Origin: an uncultured Clostridia bacterium
GTDB lineage: Bacteria; Bacillota; Clostridia; TANB77; CAG-508
Assembly: GCA_947631185.1 (NCBI GenBank)
Contig: CANRKJ010000021.1
Location: forward strand, 1 to 42,742
Length of the DNA stretch: 42,742 nucleotides
Direction of reading: 5' to 3'
Shown here: one piece after another, positions 37,086 through 42,742 of the stretch
How positions within the stretch are numbered: position 1 is the stretch's first letter
Layout of the letters: each line of letters starts with the position of its first letter
Notes under the pieces: generated by a model
What the model was told of the DNA's origin: nothing
Seen by the model: the letters and a program-made list of their open reading frames with translations, nothing else
Databases searched by the model: none
Made by a program: the position numbers and the translations under genes

Positions 37086-37113
37086 ATTATAAAAGCTGAA
37101 TTTTATTTTTCAA
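37086..37113 (-). promoter_or_regulatory. Sigma-A-type promoter of the giant gene
   Basis: On the minus strand TTGAAA (37113-37108) is followed after 16 bp by a perfect TATAAT (37091-37086), predicting a start near 37079. The leader to the 37047 ATG is then about 32 nt and contains the ribosome binding site. A start at 37065 would leave only about 14 nt with no such site. Confidence 0.6.
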
Positions 37114-37295
37114 TAAGGCTAAAAATAAGTTATTTACAATATTTTCTTATTTTCTAACGGAAATTATTTATTTATTTTAGGTAATTTTTATATTATTTTT
37201 TGATTAAATTTTAATTATTTTTCTATTACAAAATATAATTTTTTCAACGGAAAGAGTAAATTTGGTCGTGTTTTTTATCATACATGCATGTACAA
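37114..37295. other. AT-rich spacer upstream of the giant gene
   Basis: Very AT-rich DNA between the giant gene's promoter and the repeat cluster. Two short AACGGAAA words (near 37156 and 37246) are the only non-random text I notice. I see no gene, hairpin terminator or RNA. Confidence 0.5.
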
Positions 37296-37372
37296 TTTAC
37301 AATATAAATTCGTAAAACATGATATTTGAAAATGATTATAATTTTTGCGGGCGCCCACTTGGCGCCCCTACA
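37296..37372. repeat. 77-bp direct repeat, copy A
   Basis: Matches 38235-38311 in the same orientation with 4 mismatches in 77 bp. It ends in one unit of the GC-rich palindromic repeat (37345-37372, TTGCGGG orientation). Together with copy B it brackets the small PepSY-like gene, its terminator and its promoter. Confidence 0.9.
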
Positions 37373-37380
37373 ATTTGTAT

Positions 37381-37592
37381 TATCTGTATTGGCGTTCATT
37401 GAACGCCCGCAATATTGTGTATAATCCTTATTATTTAAATCATCTGTATGGGCGCCCATTGGGCGCCCGCAATATTGTGTATAATCCTTATTATTTATAT
37501 CATCTGTAGGGGCGCTCATTGGGCGCCCGCAATATTGTGTATAATCCTTATTATTTAAATCATCTGTATGGGCGCTCATTGGGCGCCCACAA
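37381..37592. repeat. 60-bp tandem repeat array carrying GC-rich palindromes
   Basis: Units start at 37381, 37441, 37501 and 37561 (the last partial), with an exact 60-bp period. Each carries a 28-bp palindromic core (37385-37412, 37445-37472, 37505-37532, 37565-37592) and a conserved AT-rich filler (AATATTGTGTATAATCCTTA). Because 60 is a multiple of three, the array reads as a repetitive open frame on the minus strand; I treat that frame as an artefact. The cores differ in their stem arms but keep pairing. Confidence 0.9.
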
Positions 37593-37656
37593 ATTTATGT
37601 TTGTATCTGTTATACTTTATTCCGTAATACTAATAAATTTTTTATATTATTTTTTT

Positions 37657-37704
37657 GCAAAAAAAAACATCTTTTATTGATAATAATATCAATAAAAAAT
37701 GTTT
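37657..37704 (-). terminator. Rho-independent terminator of the PepSY-like gene
   Basis: AAACAT-C-TTTTATTGATA (37665-37682) pairs with TATCAATAAAA-A-ATGTTT (37687-37704): 17 bp with one mismatch and a 4-nt loop. On the minus strand it is followed by nine T residues. It starts 15 nt past the stop codon of the small gene. Confidence 0.88.
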
Positions 37705-37718
37705 AATCTATTTTATTT

Positions 37719-38162
37719 TTATTCTTTTACACTTATATGATTAATTTTTATTACTTCACCTGTTCTTTCTAATATTTCACAATTATTTTCTTTTGATGTG
37801 ATGTAATAATGTATTTCTCCATCTTTTATAAATCTTAATACTTCTAATTCATCTATATTTACTTTTTCATCTAATTCTTTAAACTGTTTTTTTGCTATTT
37901 TCTTTGCATCATCCTCACTTATTACATCTCCAGAAGATTCTACAACTTTTACTTCATTTTTTGAATCCGAATTATTTTCTTCTTTTGGTTTATTTTTATT
38001 TTCTGATTGTGTAGCATTTTTTATGCTTGCAACCATTCCACTCACATCAGGTTCCAAAATAACAAAAATAGAAGCAATAATGACTATAATACAACCTAAT
38101 ATTGCAATATTATATAAATTCAAAATATTTTTGCGTTTCTTGGTTCTTCTAGATTTTCTCAT
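37719..38162 (-). CDS. Small membrane-anchored PepSY-like protein (147 aa)
   Basis: The N-terminus is basic (MRKSRRTKKRKN), followed by one membrane helix (about 17-37; YNIAILGCIIVIIASIFVIL), a charged Asn/Lys/Glu linker (about 45-75) and a C-terminal domain (about 80-141). That domain has the PepSY layout: ISEDDAKKIAKKQF helix, a strand around EVLRFIKDGEIHYYI, and a final GEVIKI strand. It should sit in the membrane with the PepSY-like part outside. PepSY domains occur as inhibitory or folding modules of secreted peptidases and in membrane signalling proteins. The family match is weak, so the role is open. The gene has its own promoter, a good ribosome binding site and a terminator. It is flanked by the 77-bp direct repeats, so it may have been moved or duplicated as a unit. 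A link to the M23 domain of the neighbouring giant protein is only a guess. Confidence 0.85.
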   Translation of the reverse strand: MRKSRRTKKRKNILNLYNIAILGCIIVIIASIFVILEPDVSGMVASIKNATQSENKNKPKEENNSDSKNEVKVVESSGDVISEDDAKKIAKKQFKELDEKVNIDELEVLRFIKDGEIHYYITSKENNCEILERTGEVIKINHISVKE

Positions 38163-38169
38163 ATTAATA

Positions 38170-38176
38170 CCCCTCT
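38170..38176 (-). promoter_or_regulatory. Ribosome binding site of the PepSY-like gene
   Basis: AGAGGGG lies 7 nt before the ATG at 38162, the normal spacing, and supports this start. Confidence 0.8.
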
Positions 38177-38196
38177 TCTTTTGAATTTTCGATTAA

Positions 38197-38225
38197 ATTA
38201 TATCATTATAATTTTTTATTGTAAA
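38197..38225 (-). promoter_or_regulatory. Sigma-A-type promoter of the PepSY-like gene
   Basis: TTTACA (38225-38220) and TATAAT (38202-38197) are separated by 17 bp on the minus strand, predicting a start near 38190 and a leader of about 28 nt. The -35 box lies only 10 bp from the edge of 77-bp repeat copy B. Confidence 0.6.
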
Positions 38226-38234
38226 TAGAAATTT

Positions 38235-38311
38235 TTTACAATATAAATTCGTAAAACAGGATATTTGAAAATTATTGTATTTTTTGCGGGCGCCCACTTG
38301 GCGCCCCTACA
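38235..38311. repeat. 77-bp direct repeat, copy B
   Basis: Same orientation as 37296-37372, with 4 mismatches. It ends in the GC-rich palindrome at 38284-38311 (TTGCGGG orientation). Confidence 0.9.
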
Positions 38312-38404
38312 CAAGAATTGTAAATAACAAATATAATATTTTAAAATTCACAAAAAATTTGTATGTATGATTATTTTATAAATAAATGAAAAACAAAAAT
38401 ATAA

Positions 38405-38497
38405 ATCATCTGTAGGGGCGTTCATTGGACGCCCGCAATTTGTATAATCTTTATTATTTGTATCATCTGTATGGCGTTCATTGGACGCCCGCAATAT
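38405..38497. repeat. Second tandem pair of GC-rich palindromic repeats
   Basis: Two units about 58 bp apart with cores at 38411-38438 and 38468-38494, in the same orientation as the 37381 array and with related filler (TGTATAATCTTTATTATT). Both cores have the arm GGCGTTC facing GGACGCC, which pairs with one G-T wobble around the constant ATT loop. The stretch 38312-38404 before it is plain AT-rich DNA with no feature seen. Confidence 0.88.
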
Positions 38498-38504
38498 TTT
38501 TTCA

Positions 38505-38643
38505 CATGACTAATAAACCTTTAATTTTAAAGGTTTTTTTCACACATATTTAAATTTGTATTTTTTTTTTTCACATATTTAATTTATTTTTGGCATGATT
38601 AATAAACCTTTGTTTTTAAAGGATTTTTTTCATACATTTTTAT
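38505..38643 (+). repeat. Duplicated terminator-like hairpin element
   Basis: Two direct copies of about 50 bp start at 38505 and 38594 (offset 89 bp), each beginning CATGAYTAATAAACCTTT. Each has an inverted repeat (AAACCTTTAA/TTAAAGGTTT at 38515-38536; CCTTT/AAAGG at 38607-38622) followed on the plus strand by a run of T. They look like plus-strand intrinsic terminators, but no plus-strand gene precedes them. On the minus strand the trailing T run is poor. Confidence 0.7.
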
Positions 38644-38655
38644 ATTCTCTTTTTT

Positions 38656-38741
38656 TTGCGGGCGCCCAATGAGCGCCCCTACATGGCTCCATATATTTTT
38701 TTATTCTTTTTTTTTGCGGGCGCCCAATGAGCGCCCCTACA
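38656..38741. repeat. Inverted-orientation pair of GC-rich palindromic repeats
   Basis: Two identical cores (38656-38683 and 38714-38741) are exact reverse complements of the core at 37505-37532. Each is preceded by a T run and followed by ATGG. Hairpins preceded rather than followed by T on the plus strand, and followed by A on the minus strand, do not fit intrinsic terminators in either direction. Confidence 0.9.
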
Positions 38742-38754
38742 TGGTTTTACTCAT

Positions 38755-38843
38755 TGATTGTCTCTTTATTTATATCTCTACAAATCCATTGCGCGCTTTT
38801 ATGGACTTGTATCAATATAATGTGCGCACTTTCGAGACAATCA
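38755..38843. other. Nested imperfect palindrome, possible structured RNA or mobile-element remnant
   Basis: Three nested complementary pairs share one axis: TGATTGTCTC (38755-38764) with GAGACAATCA (38834-38843); TTATAT (38770-38775) with ATATAA (38815-38820); TACAAATCCAT (38779-38789) with ATGGACTTGTA (38801-38811, one mismatch). The apical loop holds GCGCGC. A separate 8-bp palindrome GTGCGCAC (38822-38829) could pair with that loop. I do not recognise a known RNA family, and the strand is undetermined. Confidence 0.55.
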
Positions 38844-39008
38844 TGTGAGAATGGCCATATTTTAATTTTTTATTTATTATTGAGTAATTTTATATATCTC
38901 TTATAAAATTCTCTTATTTTTGATTTTAATCACATATAATTTGCTTTGATATTTATTATATGCTACTAAAATCTTTTTAATTAGTACTAATATAATTTTT
39001 TACTTATC
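38844..39008. other. AT-rich 3' flank of the Big_3 gene
   Basis: Contains a 9-bp AT-only inverted repeat, AATTTTATA/TATAAAATT (38886-38910), without a T run after it on the minus strand. I find no convincing terminator for the gene that stops at 39009. Confidence 0.45.
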
Positions 39009-42000
39009 TTATTCTTGAACCTTATTATTTTCTTTCAAATCATCATCTTCTTCTAAGTTTGAATTTAGTTTAATGATGATTGGTTCATCGTTATAAATAA
39101 GTTTAATTTTTAATGTTCTATCTCTATGCTTAATTGTAATTGTTTCTCCATCTAGTTTTTCACTTATTCTATCATTTAATATTATCTTAACTTCGCTGTT
39201 GTAAGTTTCTCCGTCTAAATAATCATTTACATTGATTTCAGTTTTGTTTCTGCTTAATCTTTCTTTACCAGCTAATACAAACTCTCCATTTTCTTCAACA
39301 TAAATTTCTGTATTTTTCTTAGTTAATAATAGTATTAGTAATAGAATTGATGCACCTAATATTACTCCAACTGCTTTTTTCTTTGATAAAGAATCATTAT
39401 CTTTATTATCTTCAGCTACATCTTTTTCACCTAATGTAATTGTAGGTCTATTTTTATTATCATATTCTGTTTTTTCATTTACATTTGTATTTGTATCTGT
39501 ATCTGAACTATTATCTTCTTTATCTTTTAAATCTTCAGTTGTGTTATCTTTTAATTCATCTTGTGATTGATTGTTATTATTTACAGAACTCATTGAAGTT
39601 CTCTTTGGTTTTCTCTTTGAAGAAATACCATTTGAATTATTGTTTCCAGAGTTGTTGTTTCCTGGATTATTATCACTTGGATTATTACCACTTGGATTGC
39701 TGTTATTGTTATCGTTAGTAGATGGGGCTACTTTTGGATATACATATACAACAAAATCTGTAGTGAATCCTTGATAATTTACTTTTACTACTTGGTAACC
39801 AGATACATTAGGGTTATATCCAGATACCATATCTTGTGTAATATTTACAATATCTGTTCCACTTGTTTTTATTACTTTGATTGTTCCACCTGTTACATCT
39901 AGATTTTCACCATATTTATATTCTGTTTTATTAGGTGGTGTATTTAAAGCAATTCCACTTATAGAATCTGTTACTGTAATATTAAATGTTTTTGTATAAC
40001 CTTTATAATTTACTGTTAATGTTTGAGTTCCTACGACTTTACTATTAAATCCACTTATCATTGATGCAGTTAATCTTGCCTCTTCTTTAATAGCACCGCT
40101 TGCCATTTTAATTTTAATTGATCCACCTGTTAAATCTAATTCTTCACCATATTCATAAGTTAATTTATTAGGTGGTGTTAAAATAGCATCTGATTCATAA
40201 TCTGATACATTTATATAGAATGTATCTGTTAATCCTTCGTAGTTAACTGTTAATAATACTTGTCCTAATCTATTTGTTGTAAATCCTGTAATCATGCTAG
40301 CATCCATAGGGATGATTTCTTGATTACCACTTTCTCTTTTTATCTGGATACTTCCTCCAGCTAAATCCATTGCTTCACCGAATAAATATTCTAATTTATT
40401 TGGTAATTGGAAAATTGACATTTCTGTTAATTCATCTACAACTGTAATTCCAAATGTTGCTGTTTTTCCTTCATATTTTACTGTAATTATCTTAGCACCA
40501 GTTGTTCTTGTATCAAATCCTTCAATCATATCTTCTCTCATATCAACTGTTTCTTTTATAGTTCCTGATGCCATAACTACATTAACTTTTCCTCCGGATA
40601 AATCCATTGGTTCATTTAGTTTATAAACAAGTTTGTCTGGATAATCAATTGTAATTTCTTTTATATAATCTTGTACATTTACTTCATATGTTGTTGTTTG
40701 ATTTTCATATGTTACTGTTAATGTTTGTGGTCCTACTTTATTTGGATCAAAGTTTGTAACCATATCTGGTGTAATAGCTTGTGTTGTAGTTCCACTACTT
40801 CTTGTAACATTGATTGTTCCTCCATCTACATCTAAGCTTTCACCATACAAGTAATCTTTCTTTGGTGTTGTATTCATTGTAATTGATTTTACATCATCTA
40901 CAACTACTACACCGAATGACTTTGTAATTCCTTCATATTCTACATTTAATGTTTGTGGTCCTAATCTGTGAGAATCATATCCTTTTACCATTAGTTCTGT
41001 TAATTGAACAGTTTCAGTATTTTTACCACTTGCAGTTACTTTTGTTATGTATGCATCTGATAACTCTAAAGATTCTCCATATTGATATGTTGTCTTACTT
41101 GGGGGTGTAAGAACTATATCTACTAAGTAATCATTTACAGTTATATTAAATGTATCTGTTTCTTCTCCATATGTAACTGTAATTGTTTGTGGTCCTTCTA
41201 AATACGTTGAATCATATTCACTTAACATATCTGGTGTTACAGGAATTGTTGATGTTCCACTTTCTTTTACCACTTCTAAAGTTACATCTTTTAAGTCTAT
41301 ATCATGTCCATAATCTACTGATGATGGAGCATTTTTTACTTGTATACTTAAAATATGATCAATTACTTCTACTTCAAATGATTTTGTGAAACCTTCATAT
41401 GTTACTGTAATTGTTTGTTTTCCTTCTTGATTTGGAATGAAATTACTTAATTGTACACTTCCATTTCCTTTTCCATCTTCAAGAGAAACAGCTTCTGGAT
41501 TATCTCCACTTGCCATTACTTTCTGTACTGAACCACCTGTTAAATCTAAATCTCCTGAATTACTCCAAGAGTACTCTTTCTTGATTGGTTCTACTAATAT
41601 GATATCTTTTACATAATCTTTTACTTCTACAGTAAATTCAAATGTTTGACCACCATATTCTAATGTAACATCTTGTTGTCCTACTCTTTCTTTATCATAT
41701 CCATTAACTTCTACTTCACTGATGTCAATTTCTTCATCTCCACTATCTCTAGTAACTGTAATTACAGTTTCACTAAAGTCTAAGTCTTCTCCATATCTAC
41801 TTTCTGTTGGTAATCCTGTAGCTTTTAAGTCTTTTACATGATCAACTAAAGTTACTGTTAAATCTGTTTCAAACGTATGTCCTTTAGTAAAGCTATCTGG
41901 ATTATTATCTTCATATTTTACTTTTAAGTTTTGTTCTTGTACTGTTTGTGGATCATAATCTTCAATCATTTCTGGTTCAACTGGTTTTGGACCTTCTCTC

Positions 42001-42742
42001 TCTCCACTTGCATATATTACTGTATATTGAAGATTATTTTCATCTATTAAATCTTGTAATGACTTATTATATGAATCTGATATAGAATCTTGACTTATTT
42101 CTATCTTATCTACATAATCTTGTACTTCAACATTTAACTCACACGATACATCTCCATATTTTACTTTAACATCTTGTGGTCCGCTTGTATCATATTTATT
42201 AAAATCTTCGATTTTTAAATCTTGTTTTTCCTCTTCTGTTAATTCTCTTTCTCCATTACCATCTGTAATTTTTATAGTATAATCTTTTAAGTCTAAATCT
42301 TCTCCGTATTTTGATTTTACAGGTGGATCTTTAACTTCAACAACTAAACCTGTTATTTTATTTTTTATTTTTACATTATATGTTGTTGTTTGTGCTATTC
42401 CATTTTCTGTAAATGTTACTGTCAATTCTAAATTGTCATTTTCTACATCACTCTTAAATCCTGTTACTGCCACACGTCCTTTTGCATCATTTAAATCTAT
42501 TGATTCTTTAGCTCCTACTGCTCTTTGTACTAAGATTGAACCTTCTGATAAATCAATTCCTTCATTTAAATTATATTCTGTCTTTGGATTATCTGCTGGA
42601 TTCATCTCTATTGATCTTACATCATTTATTATTTTTATATCATATTCTTTTGTCTCTACAACTTTGTCTTCTTGATATTTTATTACTAATTTTTTTGTTA
42701 ATGTATGATCAGCTCCAAAATCTCCTTCTTCTGGTTCCATAT
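39009..42742 (-). CDS. Surface protein with Big_3 Ig-like repeats and a C-terminal membrane anchor, 5' truncated
   Basis: The frame is open to the right edge. The first visible ATG (42740) is probably internal: there is no signal peptide, and the text starts halfway through an Ig-like unit. From 42740 there are about 1,243 codons: one partial and twelve full Big_3-type repeats (YGExLDLxGGxIxV, SG, GPQTLTVTYEG, VxVxDY), up to about residue 1000; an Asn/Ser/Pro-rich linker (PSGNNPSDNNPGNNNSGNNN); basic, then acidic Asp/Asn-rich linkers; one membrane helix (AVGVILGASILLLILLLT, about 1123-1140) after KKK; and a 103-residue tail rich in beta-prone and charged residues. Such repeats usually extend an adhesin or receptor head away from the cell, and that head would be upstream, out of view. 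There is no LPxTG motif; the helix is followed by a real domain, predicted to be cytoplasmic. No clear terminator follows the stop, and a 0.85-kb repeat-rich gap separates it from the next gene. Confidence 0.92.
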   Translation of the reverse strand, partial: MEPEEGDFGADHTLTKKLVIKYQEDKVVETKEYDIKIINDVRSIEMNPADNPKTEYNLNEGIDLSEGSILVQRAVGAKESIDLNDAKGRVAVTGFKSDVENDNLELTVTFTENGIAQTTTYNVKIKNKITGLVVEVKDPPVKSKYGEDLDLKDYTIKITDGNGERELTEEEKQDLKIEDFNKYDTSGPQDVKVKYGDVSCELNVEVQDYVDKIEISQDSISDSYNKSLQDLIDENNLQYTVIYASGEREGPKPVEPEMIEDYDPQTVQEQNLKVKYEDNNPDSFTKGHTFETDLTVTLVDHVKDLKATGLPTESRYGEDLDFSETVITVTRDSGDEEIDISEVEVNGYDKERVGQQDVTLEYGGQTFEFTVEVKDYVKDIILVEPIKKEYSWSNSGDLDLTGGSVQKVMASGDNPEAVSLEDGKGNGSVQLSNFIPNQEGKQTITVTYEGFTKSFEVEVIDHILSIQVKNAPSSVDYGHDIDLKDVTLEVVKESGTSTIPVTPDMLSEYDSTYLEGPQTITVTYGEETDTFNITVNDYLVDIVLTPPSKTTYQYGESLELSDAYITKVTASGKNTETVQLTELMVKGYDSHRLGPQTLNVEYEGITKSFGVVVVDDVKSITMNTTPKKDYLYGESLDVDGGTINVTRSSGTTTQAITPDMVTNFDPNKVGPQTLTVTYENQTTTYEVNVQDYIKEITIDYPDKLVYKLNEPMDLSGGKVNVVMASGTIKETVDMREDMIEGFDTRTTGAKIITVKYEGKTATFGITVVDELTEMSIFQLPNKLEYLFGEAMDLAGGSIQIKRESGNQEIIPMDASMITGFTTNRLGQVLLTVNYEGLTDTFYINVSDYESDAILTPPNKLTYEYGEELDLTGGSIKIKMASGAIKEEARLTASMISGFNSKVVGTQTLTVNYKGYTKTFNITVTDSISGIALNTPPNKTEYKYGENLDVTGGTIKVIKTSGTDIVNITQDMVSGYNPNVSGYQVVKVNYQGFTTDFVVYVYPKVAPSTNDNNNSNPSGNNPSDNNPGNNNSGNNNSNGISSKRKPKRTSMSSVNNNNQSQDELKDNTTEDLKDKEDNSSDTDTNTNVNEKTEYDNKNRPTITLGEKDVAEDNKDNDSLSKKKAVGVILGASILLLILLLTKKNTEIYVEENGEFVLAGKERLSRNKTEINVNDYLDGETYNSEVKIILNDRISEKLDGETITIKHRDRTLKIKLIYNDEPIIIKLNSNLEEDDDLKENNKVQE
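39750..42620 (-). repeat. Big_3 Ig-like repeat array with a two-domain period
   Basis: Twelve full repeats of about 75-100 residues. From repeat 3 on, the SG motif alternates: YASG, RDSG, MASG, KESG, TASG, RSSG, MASG, RESG, MASG, KTSG. The ends alternate too: even repeats 2, 4, 6, 8 and 10 end in D-Y, odd repeats in D followed by H, D, E or S. The duplicated unit is therefore a pair of domains. Confidence 0.8.

Noticed and set aside
37244-37579. 111-residue minus-strand reading frame with NNKDYTQYCGRPM repeats
   Set aside because: It is the translation of the 60-bp tandem palindromic array; no ribosome binding site or promoter fits, and the frame exists because the period is a multiple of three.
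37381-37592. Possible CRISPR array
   Set aside because: The text between the repeated cores is itself conserved, so there are no unique spacers, and no cas gene is present.
38656-38741. GC-rich hairpins as intrinsic terminators
   Set aside because: The T run precedes the hairpin on the plus strand, and A residues follow it on the minus strand, so neither direction gives stem then U-tract.
38755-38843. Integron attC site
   Set aside because: The palindrome lacks the paired RYYYAAC and GTTRRRY end boxes, and there is no integrase or cassette array.
39009-39400. Sortase (LPxTG) anchor in the Big_3 protein
   Set aside because: No LPxTG-like motif precedes the hydrophobic helix, and a 103-residue domain follows it.

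Overview
The window is strongly AT-rich, uses the standard code (tryptophan is TGG), and has every recognisable gene on the minus strand. Low GC, sigma-A-like promoters, AGGAG-type ribosome binding sites, T-tailed terminators and big secreted proteins built from RCC1, Big_2, Big_3, cadherin-like, dockerin and M23 modules fit a Gram-positive Bacillota, probably an uncultured gut-type Clostridia. This placement rests on gene content and composition only; no rRNA or tRNA gene is present.

In order of transcription (right to left): (1) the 3' part of a surface protein gene (39009 to the right edge) with about twelve Big_3 Ig-like repeats, an Asn/Ser-rich linker, one C-terminal membrane helix and a 103-residue tail. 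(2) An intergenic stretch (38163-39008) full of short repeats and hairpins. (3) A small membrane-anchored PepSY-like protein (37719-38162) with its own promoter and terminator. (4) A second repeat-rich spacer (37066-37718). (5) One uninterrupted 31.5-kb gene (5527-37047) for a protein of about 10,500 residues. (6) A 600-bp AT-rich spacer with the giant gene's terminator. (7) The first 1,634 codons of a paralogue (4902 to the left edge), which runs out of the window.

The giant protein is the centre of the window. From the N-terminus it has a basic signal/anchor segment, 17 modules each of exactly seven RCC1 blades followed by one Big_2 Ig-like domain (119 blades), 23 cadherin-like beta-sandwich repeats, a carboxypeptidase-regulatory-like beta domain, a dockerin-like calcium-binding pair and a C-terminal M23 (LytM) zinc endopeptidase with all visible metal ligands. 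The first eight RCC1 propellers are arranged as four copies of a two-propeller unit. The downstream paralogue repeats the 7-blade plus Big_2 plan. The Big_3 protein also shows an alternating two-domain repeat.

The four genes look like separate transcription units, since promoters and terminators can be proposed between them. Together they form a cell-surface locus: very long modular proteins, one of which could place a peptidoglycan hydrolase at the far end of a fibre. Their binding targets cannot be read from the sequence.

The two spacers around the small gene carry ten copies of a GC-rich 28-bp palindromic repeat whose arms vary in a compensatory way, a 60-bp tandem array, a 77-bp direct duplication flanking the small gene, a duplicated terminator-like hairpin and a nested 89-nt palindrome.
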